Shown here piece by piece: positions 8,235-17,046 of a stretch of 64,000 nucleotides of DNA. The stretch is from contig DATGZK010000060.1 in NCBI GenBank assembly GCA_035489755.1, forward strand, positions 4,723 through 68,722, written 5' to 3'. Source of the DNA: UBA9160 sp035489755. GTDB lineage: Bacteria > Myxococcota_A > UBA9160. Position 1 is the first letter of the stretch; the number at the start of each line of letters is the position of its first letter. The position numbers and the translations under genes are program-made. A model generated the notes under the pieces. It saw only the letters and a program-made list of their open reading frames with translations, did not search any database and was not told the origin of the DNA.

Positions 8235-8669
8235 CTAAGCGGGAGGTTTCATGTCTTCGGGCGCGATGTCGCGCACATGCTGGGCGAAAAACCACTGATG
8301 CCCCTCCGGATCCTCGGCTCCATAGCGGCGGTCGCCGTAGAACTGGTCCGTAGGCTCGGCGAGGATTTTCGCCCCTGCCTCCTTCGCGCGGATAAAGTGC
8401 TTGTCGACGTCATTCACATAGACGTACAGGCTCTGAGTCACGTGGCCGAGGTGCTTTGGATTCTTGTAATTTGGATCAGGGCGCCCCATCATGATGACGC
8501 CGTCCGCCAGCTCCATCTCGGCGTGCATGATCCCTCCGCTCGGCCCAGGCATCCGCAGCCGCTCGCGCAGGCCAAACGCCTTGGCCAACCAGGTCAAGGC
8601 ACCCGCAACATCTTCGTAGTAGAGATAGGGCGTCACCCGAGGCATGTTCTCCGGGGGGTTCGCAGGCAT
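8235..8669 (-). CDS. VOC family (glyoxalase/PhnB-like) protein
   Basis: A 144-residue vicinal oxygen chelate protein with two beta-alpha-beta-beta-beta modules: VTPYLYYEDVAGALTWLAKA with FGLRERLRM, then HAEMELADGVIMMGRP, and VYVNDVDKHFIRAKEAGAKI with YGDRRYGAEDPEGHQWFFAQ. Candidate metal ligands (the His of GIMHAEM, and the His or Glu near DPEGHQW) are present, as in glyoxalase/PhnB relatives. The reaction cannot be named. The ATG at 8669 has GAGGAGGATCTTC before it and is preferred over an upstream in-frame start. It converges with the amidohydrolase gene across a hairpin. Confidence 0.85.
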   Translation of the reverse strand: MPANPPENMPRVTPYLYYEDVAGALTWLAKAFGLRERLRMPGPSGGIMHAEMELADGVIMMGRPDPNYKNPKHLGHVTQSLYVYVNDVDKHFIRAKEAGAKILAEPTDQFYGDRRYGAEDPEGHQWFFAQHVRDIAPEDMKPPA

Positions 8670-8702
8670 GAAGATCCTCCTCGCGGCGCATAGAGTCCGC
8701 AC

Positions 8703-9615
8703 CTCTCAGGGTAACATGAAGCGCTCGGCGCTCAGAAAAGGCGTTCGAGTTCGCAGTTCCCCCGAGCCAGCCCGATCGCCGCGGGGAACTGAATCGGGCT
8801 GGCTGCCTCGGCCTCCGAGCAGCGTCGTCCGCGACGCTTCGCGACTCGTCCCACGGTCGGCTGCGAGCCGGGCCGAACGCAAGCTACATTCCGGCACTCC
8901 GTGGACGGCGAGCCCTCGCCCGCGCACGTTTTGGTTTGGGCCAGCCCATCGAGCGGGTCGCAGACGCTGCCCTTGCCGCCCCTAAACTTGTGCCAGTGAA
9001 TCAGACGACAAAGCTTGCGGCGGCTCATAACGAAAATGCGGTGAATATCGCGATGGCCAATCACTCAGAATCGCGAACTCAACACTCCAGCGCGTATCGT
9101 TACCAGAAGCGGGAGCTACGCCACGCCGTTTCATGGGAATCGGGAGTAAGGAATGGGACGGCGCGGCCGTTCGGGAAGGAGTCACAGGGACCTTCTTGCC
9201 TTCTCAGAGAGGAGAAGGATCGTGGCCTCTCCAAACGTCCGGTGCTGGAGTCGCGTGCGCCTCCTGCTGCCAAAGAACACTGGACGCTCTGGCTGCGTGG
9301 CGCCGCGCTCTCGTGACGTCGGTCACAGACCATCGCCCATCCCTCAAGAGACAATGACGTCGGCCTCGTATCGGGTTTTTCCGCGAGGCCGCCGGCGCCG
9401 GTAGTTCGCCGCGAGCTCCCCTTCCCAAATCGGAGAAGCTTGCGCCGCGGAGCTCCGGCGCCGGCCCCGTCAGGGCTCGTCCGCCGGTGGCCGAGGTGCC
9501 ATGACCTCCACGACACCTTGCGATCCCTCTCTCACCTCATTAGATTTATATGCTGACTCAGTGTGGCGGGGCCGTAGGTCGCTCCCGAGGCCAGACCCCC
9601 AAAGTAAGACGTTCC
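8703..9615. other. gap of about 900 bases, no convincing gene; promoter near its right end
   Basis: All frames are short or lack recognisable domains; one minus-strand frame (9064 leftwards, starting MIGHRDIHR) was examined and matches nothing I know. An AT-rich patch near 9535-9552 breaks the otherwise GC-rich sequence and contains a plausible promoter for the ExeA-like gene. The gap may hold decayed sequence. Confidence 0.4.
9518..9546 (+). promoter_or_regulatory. sigma-70-type promoter upstream of the ExeA-like gene
   Basis: TTGCGA (9518-9523), a 17-base spacer, then TAGATT (9541-9546), four of six matches to each consensus box. It would give a leader of about 65 bases before the ATG at 9616 and argues against an upstream ATG at 9550, which would sit at the transcription start. 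Confidence 0.5.
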
Positions 9616-11517
9616 ATGGCGATTCAATGCACGCGGGAGAATCTATTCCGCGACTGTGCAGACCCGGGTATCGCAATCCCGTCGGCCGCGTGTGATCGTG
9701 CGCTAGCGGCCCTAGAGCAGGCGATCGTTGCCGAGCGCAATCCGATCGTGCTTCTCGGACCCATCGGCGCAGGCAAGACCCTCCTCCTCCGTCGGATTGT
9801 TGAGCGACCGCCGCCGTTCGTCCGCACTGTTTTCCTTCCTTGGCTGAACGTTCCGGCCGAAGAGGTGATCAAGTGGATCCGCGCGTTCGAAGGAGCCGCA
9901 GGATCTTGGGACGATTTCATTGCGGCCGCGCGCGCGTCTCATGCGCGTGGCGTGCGAACGCTCCTGCTCGTCGACGAGGCACAAAGTATGCCGCGCGATT
10001 GTGCGGAGCGACTCGCGGAGCTTGTGAGCGGAGCCGGACGCGCAGTACAAGTCATTCTGGCGGGCATGGATGGGCGCTCCTTACAAGCTGCGGTTGCGGT
10101 GTTCCAAGGCTGCGCGGAGTACGTCGAACTCGCAGGCCAAGTGACGCCACAAGAGGCCGCCACCTGGGTACAAAGAGCCTTCGGCGCAGATCAGCTCTCG
10201 CTTCTAAGGGACCTCGACTGGGCGGACCTTGTGCAGAAGGCCAACGGGGTTCCGCGCCTCGTTCGCTGGGAGGTCGAGCGGCGGCTTGCAACGGGGGATC
10301 TTGCGGCAGCGTTGCGCCAAGAAAAGGCAGCCCTCAGGGCGGAAGAGACTCCAGCAGCGAGGTCTGAAGAGGCTGTGGCGCTCCCCGCTGCACGCCCTTC
10401 TCCTCAAGTCAGCGTCGCGGCAAAATCGGCCCCCAACAGGCACGTCGACGTGGCGTTCGACGAGAGGGGGACCATCCTCGGCCGCCTCAGCGACAAGTTC
10501 CGCCGCCTTGCGCTTTGGAGTAGAGAGGCGAGCAGAAAGGCAGAGCGCGTGGGACGGCGTCATACCCTCCTTCTTGGCCAAGCTCTTTCCCAAGCCGCGA
10601 ACCAATTCCGCGATGCGGTCCCCTCGCGCACCGAGAACGTGGGGGGACTGGTAATCGATAGAGCGGAGGGCATTGCCGCCCGCTCCATGGCTGCTCTCCG
10701 CAACACACGAATCTGGAGTGCGCACTACTGGAGCAAATTGGTGCTCACAGGGCGACGTGCCACCCCTGCCATCAGGGAGGTCATAAGGCGCATCGAGATT
10801 TTTCTGAAAAGCATCGTCTTCCGCGCCCGACGCCTTCCCAGGAAGATCGCTCTGCCGCCGCTGCGCTTTATCCCTCAGGCCCTGGCGGCAGTTCGGGGTG
10901 CAGCCGGGCGGGGAGCTGAGCGCGCTTCGGAATTCATTCGCGTGAGACGACTCGCTTTCCCTTCGAAGCTGCCAGGGCCAAAGAGCGCTGGTGCGCTCCC
11001 CCTTATGCCCGAAATGCGCGTCGGACGGTTTGCGGTCTTCTTAATCGTGGCAGCAGTGGCATTCCTCTTGGGTCGGGTCACCGCACCGCCAATTGCGGGG
11101 AGCGGCGCCCGCGAGCTCGCGCCTCGTCCACCGCCGATCGTGTCTTCGGAACCACCTGCTGCACCACTGGCGGCTGGGCAAGGCCAGACGATCGCGCTCC
11201 AGTCTGGCGAAGGAACGGAGAGTGCACACGAGCGGACGCCGGAGGCCAACCCTCCACCGCCCATTCCTGCTCCCATGCCTCATCCACAGAACGCCCTTCA
11301 CACAACGCCGGGGGCTCCCAAGCACGTCCTCGTGAAGATTGATGCTCACCCTCGGGCGCGGATCTGGATCGACGGTCATGACGTTGGGCGGACACCACTT
11401 GGGCGGGTGCCACTTGCACCGGGCCGCCACAACTTCCAAGTCACCTTTGCAGATGGACGCAAGATCCACCGCAACCTGGAGATTCAGCACGGGACGCACG
11501 CTGTGAATTTCCATTGA
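9616..11517 (+). CDS. ExeA/GspA-like AAA ATPase with membrane segment and C-terminal PEGA-like domain
   Basis: About 633 residues. An N-terminal AAA module of the ExeA/GspA type starts after RENLF, with Walker A GPIGAGKT (about residues 47-54), Walker B LLLVDEAQ (about 117-124) and a sensor-like ILAGMDG. A long basic, helical linker follows, then one membrane helix (RFAVFLIVAAVAFLLGRV, about residues 470-488), a Pro-rich stretch, and a PEGA-like beta domain (VLVKIDAHPRARIWIDGHDV ... TPLGRVPLAPGRHNFQV) at the end. ExeA with ExeB remodels peptidoglycan for secretin assembly; here the usual peptidoglycan-binding domain is replaced by PEGA. The topology implies cytoplasmic ATPase and periplasmic PEGA. 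No GspB or secretin lies nearby. The start choice rests on the promoter at 9518-9546. Confidence 0.7.
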   Translation: MAIQCTRENLFRDCADPGIAIPSAACDRALAALEQAIVAERNPIVLLGPIGAGKTLLLRRIVERPPPFVRTVFLPWLNVPAEEVIKWIRAFEGAAGSWDDFIAAARASHARGVRTLLLVDEAQSMPRDCAERLAELVSGAGRAVQVILAGMDGRSLQAAVAVFQGCAEYVELAGQVTPQEAATWVQRAFGADQLSLLRDLDWADLVQKANGVPRLVRWEVERRLATGDLAAALRQEKAALRAEETPAARSEEAVALPAARPSPQVSVAAKSAPNRHVDVAFDERGTILGRLSDKFRRLALWSREASRKAERVGRRHTLLLGQALSQAANQFRDAVPSRTENVGGLVIDRAEGIAARSMAALRNTRIWSAHYWSKLVLTGRRATPAIREVIRRIEIFLKSIVFRARRLPRKIALPPLRFIPQALAAVRGAAGRGAERASEFIRVRRLAFPSKLPGPKSAGALPLMPEMRVGRFAVFLIVAAVAFLLGRVTAPPIAGSGARELAPRPPPIVSSEPPAAPLAAGQGQTIALQSGEGTESAHERTPEANPPPPIPAPMPHPQNALHTTPGAPKHVLVKIDAHPRARIWIDGHDVGRTPLGRVPLAPGRHNFQVTFADGRKIHRNLEIQHGTHAVNFH

Positions 11518-11660
11518 AACAAAACCCACTCTCAAGTCCGTTCCGTCTTCGTTGTGAGAGATATCTCCGGCTGAGAAGCCCTTGGTCACGTGATGCGCAC
11601 TGGCATCGACGCGGATTTTGCACCTCGCTCTGAGACGGCACGTGGGCCGAAAGAGAGGCC

Positions 11661-12164
11661 GTGGCTGTGACCCCATTGCGGACTCACGACGCGGTCTTGG
11701 AGTTGGGGTGTAGAATCAGCGGGGACTCTCGAAATTCCTTTACCGGCTCCTTGGGCTGTTGTGGTCATGAGCACCGAATCGGTGGCTTCCTCGAACTCGC
11801 GATCGGCTGGCCTCTGCTTCTTTTACCCGCAAGTTCGGCCGGGTGGCTCGTCTGCGATGGATGTGTTCGCCAGGCCTTTGTTCGGGACCTGCTACGGGCC
11901 ACAAAGCTCACGCTGTATGTCGCGGGTCTGGCACTCGTCTCGGAGCTGGATCACAGGTTCTCATCGGGTGGCCTCGAAGGTGATTCGAGCCCCGCCTTGT
12001 ACGCGTCCTTGCTCTCCGCGGCGGGTACGATCGCCATTGGCGTGGTCTGTCATCTTCGTTGGAAGCGCAAGTTTGCGATCGAATCTCAGCTCTTCGAAAG
12101 AGCGGAACCGAATTGCACGCCGACTCGGTCGAGCCCCTTCGAGTCTCCAATTCTACGATCCTGA
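11661..12164 (+). CDS. hypothetical small membrane protein (uncertain)
   Basis: An open frame of 167 codons with hydrophobic stretches LELAIGWPLLLLPASSAGWL, LTLYVAGLALVSEL and LYASLLSAAGTIAIGVVCHL followed by basic residues, compatible with two or three membrane helices. A GTG with AGAGAGG before it could start translation. I recognise no family. High GC makes chance frames common, so this is only a candidate. If it is not real, 11518-12276 is a gap of about 760 bases. Confidence 0.25.
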   Translation: MAVTPLRTHDAVLELGCRISGDSRNSFTGSLGCCGHEHRIGGFLELAIGWPLLLLPASSAGWLVCDGCVRQAFVRDLLRATKLTLYVAGLALVSELDHRFSSGGLEGDSSPALYASLLSAAGTIAIGVVCHLRWKRKFAIESQLFERAEPNCTPTRSSPFESPILRS

Positions 12165-12276
12165 CTTCTATGCCCGAAATGCCCCTCAACCCGCGGCTCA
12201 AGCGAAAGACCGAGTGTCGGGCACCACTTCAGCGTAGAAGTGCAGGGGGTCCGCTGCCGTACAGAGGGGGCACTCG

Positions 12277-13227
12277 ATGGCGACTCAAGCTGGCATCCGC
12301 ACCTTTGAGGATGCGGTAGCGCTCGTCACCGGAGGCGCATCGGGCATCGGAAAGGCGCTCACGGAAGCCCTGTCCAGCCGAGGGTGCGTCGTTGTGGCGG
12401 CCGACCGCGATGCCGAAGCCGCTGATGAAGTTGCACGATCTACGCAAGGCCGGGGGGCGGTCGGCACCTTTCTTGACGTGAGGGACCCCAAGGGATTCCA
12501 AGAGGTGGTGAGGCGGACCTTCGAGACGCACGGGCGCCTCGACTTCCTCTTCAACAACGCCGGCATCACGGGCGGGGGCGAGGTAGTCAACAGCACGATC
12601 GACGACTGGCGAGCGGTCATCGAGGTCAACCTGTTCGGCGTGATCCACGGCGTCTTGGCCGCCTATCCGCTGATGCGACGGCAAGGGTTCGGGCACATCG
12701 TGAATACAGCGTCCATGGCAGGCTTGGTGCCTACACCATTCGCCGCGAGTTACTCGACGACCAAGCACGCGGTTGTGGGGCTTTCGAAAGCTCTTCGAGC
12801 CGAGGCAAGCTACGAGGGAGTCCGAGTCAGCGTGCTGTGCCCCGGTGCCATTCGGACGCCTATTCTAGAGGGGGGCCGGTACGGCGTGCTCACCCCGGGG
12901 ATCCCGGAGGATGAGCAGCGACGCATTCTGCGACAGTTCTGGCAGCGGTACCGACCCATGGACCCGTTGCGATTCGCTCACGCTGCCCTCGACGCGGTCG
13001 CTCGTGACAAAGCGATCGTGGTCATCCCTTCCTGGTGTCTTTGGTGGATCGAACGCGCTTCGCCGACTCTCAGTCTCTTCCTGGCGAGGAGGGTCCTCGC
13101 AAAGAGCATGCGGGGTCTCTTTGGACCGGGGTGCGTCCAGGGACGAGACACCCACCCAATCCTGAAGGGGTACCGCCCGGCGAGACACCGCCTCGGCAAC
13201 TGCGAGCGAGCTGAGCCCGAGCCATGA
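12277..13227 (+). CDS. SDR family oxidoreductase
   Basis: A 316-residue classical short-chain dehydrogenase/reductase. The NAD(P)-binding TGGASGIG motif is at about residues 18-25, ADRDAEA follows the second strand, NNAG is at about 91-94, and the catalytic Ser/Tyr/Lys are in NTASMAG and YSTTKHA (about 160-164). The C-terminal part (VVIPSWCLWWIERASPTLSL) carries a longer hydrophobic tail like those of membrane-associated SDRs acting on lipids or steroids. A GGGGG-type ribosome site precedes the ATG. The GNAT gene starts 13 bases after the stop, so the two may be cotranscribed. Substrate unknown. Confidence 0.88.
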   Translation: MATQAGIRTFEDAVALVTGGASGIGKALTEALSSRGCVVVAADRDAEAADEVARSTQGRGAVGTFLDVRDPKGFQEVVRRTFETHGRLDFLFNNAGITGGGEVVNSTIDDWRAVIEVNLFGVIHGVLAAYPLMRRQGFGHIVNTASMAGLVPTPFAASYSTTKHAVVGLSKALRAEASYEGVRVSVLCPGAIRTPILEGGRYGVLTPGIPEDEQRRILRQFWQRYRPMDPLRFAHAALDAVARDKAIVVIPSWCLWWIERASPTLSLFLARRVLAKSMRGLFGPGCVQGRDTHPILKGYRPARHRLGNCERAEPEP

Positions 13228-13240
13228 GCATACGACTTTA

Positions 13241-14098
13241 ATGAGCCCCGACCTGCGAGTACTGAGACACGCCGACGCAGAGTCATTCCTAAAATGCGCC
13301 GAACCCTGGCTCCTAAAGGCCGAGGCACAAAACAACCTCATCCTTGGACTCGCGCACTCGCTACGAGCGGAGCCCTCCTCCGACAGCTCTCATCCATGGC
13401 TCCTCTCCATTCAGCAGCGCAACTCGGTCGTCGCTTGCGCCCTTCGGACGCCACCCCGCGCCCTCCTCGTCTCGCGGATGGAACCCGCGGCAGTTGATGC
13501 GCTCATCCATTCACTCCGCGCGGAGCTGCCTTCACTCCCAGGGGTGATAGGACCCGAGCCAAGCGCAGGCGAGTTCGCGGCTCGATGGTCGAGGCTTCAG
13601 CAGCAGCCTTCGCAGGCCCGGATGCGCCAGCGCTTCTACGTCCTGCACCAAGTGCGCGGGAACCTTCCTGCAACGCCAGGTCGCCTGCGACAGGCCACGT
13701 CATCTGATCTTCGGCAAGTGGCCGAGTGGGTGGCACAGTTCACGGAGGAAGCGGCAACCGGCGACTCCGACGACCCGCAAGAGGTGGCCGGGCGAGTCAT
13801 TGGCCGAGGCCAGCTCTACCTCTGGCAAGCTTCAAATCCGGTGAGCATGGCTGCGTGGACGGGTGCTACACCGAGCGGTAGGCGCCTGGCCCTGGTCTTC
13901 ACCCCGCCGGCCGAGCGACGACGCGGGTATGCCTCTGCGTGCGTAGCCGCCCTAAGCGGTACGATCCTCTCCATGGGAAACAGCTACTGCTGCTTGTACG
14001 CGGATCTCGCAAATCCGACATCGAACGCCATCTATGCGCGCATTGGCTATGAGCCCCTCTACGAGGTCACGCAATATTCTCTCGCGCGTGGGCCGTAG
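13241..14098 (+). CDS. GNAT family N-acetyltransferase
   Basis: A 285-residue protein. A degenerate N-terminal half is followed by a clear GNAT domain: LRQATSSDLRQVAEWVAQF as strand/helix 1, then LALVFTPPAERRRGYASACV as the acetyl-CoA-binding motif A (variant of R/Q-x-x-G-x-G/A), and LYADLANPTSNAIYARIGYE as the motif B end. Two-domain GNATs of this length are common in bacteria; substrates are diverse and cannot be read from sequence. It lies directly downstream of the SDR gene on the same strand. Confidence 0.82.
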   Translation: MSPDLRVLRHADAESFLKCAEPWLLKAEAQNNLILGLAHSLRAEPSSDSSHPWLLSIQQRNSVVACALRTPPRALLVSRMEPAAVDALIHSLRAELPSLPGVIGPEPSAGEFAARWSRLQQQPSQARMRQRFYVLHQVRGNLPATPGRLRQATSSDLRQVAEWVAQFTEEAATGDSDDPQEVAGRVIGRGQLYLWQASNPVSMAAWTGATPSGRRLALVFTPPAERRRGYASACVAALSGTILSMGNSYCCLYADLANPTSNAIYARIGYEPLYEVTQYSLARGP

Positions 14099-14345
14099 GA
14101 CCGACGGGCATGATCCCCGGTGGGATTGTCAGACGGGTGTCACTTGCGCTTAGGAGGAGCGGAGGACCGATCTCGCCCGCAAGTCTGACCACGCCAAAGA
14201 AGTCTGCTCAGCGACCAGAGTTCGTTCCGAAGGACTTTCGCCATTGGCGAAGAGATGGGGGCCTGCGAGTAGTAACCGCGAAGCAGCGACTTGGCGCGGT
14301 CAGGATTGTGAGGCAGCAGCAGTCTTCAGGGGGAGGATGGGAAAC

Positions 14346-15035
14346 ATGCGAGAGGAAGTTCGAGTCGAGATCACGCCCACTCAAAGCGTGACTGCGCTTG
14401 TCTATTCCGCTACGGGGCGTGAACGAGCGGGGATTACCTTGATCCTCGGTCACGGAGCTGGCGCAGGTCAAACGAGTGGATTCATGGTGACTTTGGCGAC
14501 GGAGCTTGCTGCGCGCGGGTTTGACACAGCCACCTTCAACTTCTGTTACATGGAGGACGGCCGTCGCGTTCCCGATCCGAACGACAAACTGGAGGCTTGT
14601 TATCGGGCTGTGATCGAGACGATTCGCGATCACGAGAAGTTCGGCCGCAATGCGCTTGTCATCGGCGGCAAGTCGATGGGTGGGCGGATCGCCTCGCAGA
14701 TTGCTGCTCAGGATGCTGTGGATTTGGCTGGGTTAGTCCTCCTTGGCTATCCGTTGCATCCTCCCGGAAGGCCCGAGAACCTTCGCGTGAGGCACTTATC
14801 GGACGTCAAGGCTCCGATGCTATTTGTGCAAGGATCACGAGACACATTCGGCACGCCTGCGGAGCTGCAACCGTTTATCAAAAAGCTCAAGCCCCCTGCT
14901 CAGCTCTACGTCGTAGAGGGCGGGGACCATTCCTTCAAAGTTCCGAAACGCTCGAGCCTGACGCAGCAAGAGGTCTATGAGGCGGTTTACGAACAGATTG
15001 GAGAGTGGTTGCGCGCGACGATCGCAATCTGCTGA
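14346..15035 (+). CDS. alpha/beta hydrolase of the KANSL3/Tex30-like (dienelactone-hydrolase-like) type
   Basis: A 229-residue alpha/beta hydrolase. TLILGHGAGAGQTSGFM forms the oxyanion-region loop (about 33-47), the nucleophile elbow is GGKSMGG with Ser at about 110, a catalytic acid candidate lies in QGSRDTFGTP, and the histidine is in EGGDHSFK (about 205). LLGYPLHPPGRPE and DVKAPMLFVQG are characteristic of this subfamily, whose natural substrates are mostly unknown. The ATG at 14346 is chosen because GGAGG lies nine bases upstream; frames further up lack similarity. It follows the GNAT gene with a gap of about 250 bases that holds nothing I can identify. Confidence 0.85.
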   Translation: MREEVRVEITPTQSVTALVYSATGRERAGITLILGHGAGAGQTSGFMVTLATELAARGFDTATFNFCYMEDGRRVPDPNDKLEACYRAVIETIRDHEKFGRNALVIGGKSMGGRIASQIAAQDAVDLAGLVLLGYPLHPPGRPENLRVRHLSDVKAPMLFVQGSRDTFGTPAELQPFIKKLKPPAQLYVVEGGDHSFKVPKRSSLTQQEVYEAVYEQIGEWLRATIAIC

Positions 15036-15260
15036 AGCTTCTGCGCGCTCGGCGTCAGTGCCCTTCGGCTTCGTCCCGTCTTCGAGACCACGGCCTTCTT
15101 CGGACCGGAGAATCCGACCCTTGCCTTGGTCAAGTTCGTCGAGGGCGAGTCTGGCACCGTTGAGCGAACGCCGCAGCCGCTGGCGGTGGGTGGTAAGGTC
15201 TCGGGCGAAACCCGGGGGAGTGGACATCCCCTCGGAAGCACGTCCCAAAGGAGAATCGTC

Positions 15261-15677
15261 ATGGTCGGTGGAAGCTGCCTATGCGGTGGGATCCGATTCG
15301 AGTACTCGCGCGCCGTGACTGACGTTGGAATGTGTCACTGTTCTCTGTGCCGCAAGGTCTCGGGTGCAGCTTCGAACGCGGTGATCGTCGTACCCGAAAC
15401 TGATTTCAAATGGCTTTGCGGTGAAGGGCTTCGTCAGACCTTCGTTAAGCCCACGGGCTGGTCTACGACGTTCTGCCGAACGTGCGGAAGCCCGGTTCCG
15501 CAGAAGCTCCACGGCGCTGCCGCCTACTGGGTACCGGCGGGGATTCTGGATGATGATCCTGGACTTCGAATCGGGGGTCACATCTTCGTGGGCTCGAAAG
15601 CACCCTGGGATGAGATCGGCGACAAGGCTCCGCAGTTTGAGGAGCGGCCGATCCCGAACGCGAGCCCGCAGCGCTGA
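15261..15677 (+). CDS. GFA family protein (glutathione-dependent formaldehyde-activating-like), copy 1
   Basis: A 138-residue GFA/CENP-V fold protein. The zinc ligands are visible as GSCLCGGIRFEY (CxC), CHCSLCRKVSGAAS (CxCxxC) and FCRTCGSPVP (CxxC). The founding enzyme Gfa joins formaldehyde to glutathione, but most relatives are uncharacterised zinc proteins. AAAGGAG lies just before the ATG at 15261; an open extension upstream shows no similarity. A second GFA gene lies about 0.9 kb downstream, separated by an isoprenylcysteine-methyltransferase-like gene. Confidence 0.88.
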   Translation: MVGGSCLCGGIRFEYSRAVTDVGMCHCSLCRKVSGAASNAVIVVPETDFKWLCGEGLRQTFVKPTGWSTTFCRTCGSPVPQKLHGAAAYWVPAGILDDDPGLRIGGHIFVGSKAPWDEIGDKAPQFEERPIPNASPQR

Positions 15678-15684
15678 TCACATG

Positions 15685-15709
15685 GTCGGCGCGGCGCCGC
15701 CGCGCCGAC
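15685..15709 (+). terminator. near-perfect 25-base palindrome after GFA copy 1
   Basis: GTCGGCGCGGCG pairs with CGCCGCGCCGAC around one central base (in practice a stem of ten or eleven pairs). It begins seven bases after the stop codon of the GFA gene. No T-tract follows. Confidence 0.4.
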
Positions 15710-15892
15710 ACAACAGCAGGTCCGGCAAACGTGCGGGCAAAGTGGAGTCGCCGTGCTCTCCCCGCTTCATCGCAGATCCCCTTTTGCGATGCGGGAGGCC
15801 GCACGTTGGACCAGCGTGGGCTCACGCGACGAGGGGGCCGCGGCGATTTTCGCCCCGAGCTTTCGTCGTTTTGAACACACCGCGGAGGTGGG

Positions 15893-16378
15893 ATGATGGC
15901 CCTGCTGATCAAGAACCTTCTGTTCACCCTTGTCGCACCTGGCACGATCGCTGTCTACCTGCCTTTGTGGATCGCCCGCGGCCACCCGCGAGCCTCAGGC
16001 GGCGCGCTTGCGAGCGCATGGCTGCTCCTCGGCTTCGGCAGCTGCATCTATGCCTGGTGCGTGTGGGACTTCGCGGCCTTCGGGCGGGGAACGCCCGCTC
16101 CGCTTGATGCCCCGAAGAAGCTCGTCGTGAGAGGGCTGTACCGCTTGACGCGCAATCCCATGTACGTGGGAGTCCTCACGGTGATCCTCGGCTGGGCCGC
16201 CTTCTTCGAAGCCGCGATCCTCCTCGTCTACGCCTCAGCGGTCTTCACCGGCTTCCAACTCTTCATCGTCCTCTACGAAGAGCCGCACTTGCTACGTGAG
16301 TTCGGGAGGGAGTACGAAACCTATCGAGACCGCGTGGGCCGCTGGCTGCTTAGACCGAGACACGGGCGCCAAGCGTGA
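15893..16378 (+). CDS. isoprenylcysteine carboxyl methyltransferase-like membrane protein
   Basis: A 161-residue membrane protein with four hydrophobic segments and the ICMT/PEMT signature in its second half: LVVRGLYRLTRNPMYVGVL (RNPMY contacts SAM in ICMT-type enzymes), then a hairpin of helices, and YEEPHLLREFGREYETYRDR with RVGRWL at the end. Such bacterial proteins methylate unknown small lipophilic or thiol substrates. The two adjacent ATG codons follow a GGAGGTGGG ribosome site. It lies between the two GFA genes on the same strand. Confidence 0.85.
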   Translation: MMALLIKNLLFTLVAPGTIAVYLPLWIARGHPRASGGALASAWLLLGFGSCIYAWCVWDFAAFGRGTPAPLDAPKKLVVRGLYRLTRNPMYVGVLTVILGWAAFFEAAILLVYASAVFTGFQLFIVLYEEPHLLREFGREYETYRDRVGRWLLRPRHGRQA

Positions 16379-16602
16379 GAAGCTGTTCGTTCCGGCCTGA
16401 GGTTGCCGGGTCGCTCGCACGATCTCCCGTGTCTTGGGCAATCGCATCGTGATCTCCAGGCGCTACTCCTCTCCCCTTGCATACCCCCTATCTTTCTCCA
16501 CAGGCGGCTTGCGGCTTAGCGCACCCTGCAACTGGCGCCGCGCGGTGGCGGTTCAAACGTTCGCATGACCCTTGGAACAGGTAACTGCTGAAGGAGAGAG
16601 CG

Positions 16603-17046
16603 ATGGTGCGGGGCACATGCCTTTGCGGCGGCGTTCAGTTCGAGGCCGACGAGATCCCTCTCATGACGAACTGCCACTGTTCGATGTGTCGTAAGGCAGG
16701 CGGCGCCGCCTTCGGCACCTTCGCGCACGCCCGTCCCGCGCAGTTTCGCTATCGGAAAGGGCAGGAGCTGATCACGCTTTACCAATCGTCCCCTGACAAT
16801 CGGCGCGGCTTTTGTCGCGTCTGCGGCTCGAGCGTCCCCATCGTGCAGGAGGGTCGGCCAAGCGTAGTGATCCCTGCCGGCACACTCGATGAGGATCCGG
16901 GCGTGCGGCCGGCGCTTCACCTCTTTACGGGCTCAAAGGCGCCCTTCTGGGAGATCCAAGATGATCTCCCGAAATTCGACGAATGGATGCCCGGCTACGA
17001 TCCCAAGAGTCGTCGCATGAAGGAGCGGCAGTCCGGTTCGATGTAG
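16603..17046 (+). CDS. GFA family protein, copy 2
   Basis: A 147-residue GFA family protein with the same zinc motifs as the copy at 15261: GTCLCGGVQFEADE, CHCSMCRKAGGAAF and FCRVCGSSVP, followed by PAGTLDEDPGVRPALHLFTG. The two proteins are clearly homologous (shared order of motifs, similar PAG-LDDDPG segment) but diverged, so this is not a recent duplication. AAGGAGAGAGCG precedes the ATG. A strong hairpin begins 60 bases after the stop. The natural substrate is unknown. Confidence 0.88.
   Translation: MVRGTCLCGGVQFEADEIPLMTNCHCSMCRKAGGAAFGTFAHARPAQFRYRKGQELITLYQSSPDNRRGFCRVCGSSVPIVQEGRPSVVIPAGTLDEDPGVRPALHLFTGSKAPFWEIQDDLPKFDEWMPGYDPKSRRMKERQSGSM

Noticed and set aside
8732..9064. Minus-strand frame of 110 codons starting MIGHRDIHR
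   Set aside because: Composition turns Arg/Gly-rich and no homology can be named; it may be decayed sequence.
15126..15260. Upstream extension of GFA copy 1
   Set aside because: The frame is open but shows no similarity, and AAAGGAG sits correctly before the ATG at 15261.
949..17046. Integron cassette array
   Set aside because: DinB, YjbR, VOC, GFA and GNAT genes are common cassette cargo, but the genes face both directions and I see no attC-like inverse core/core sites or integrase.
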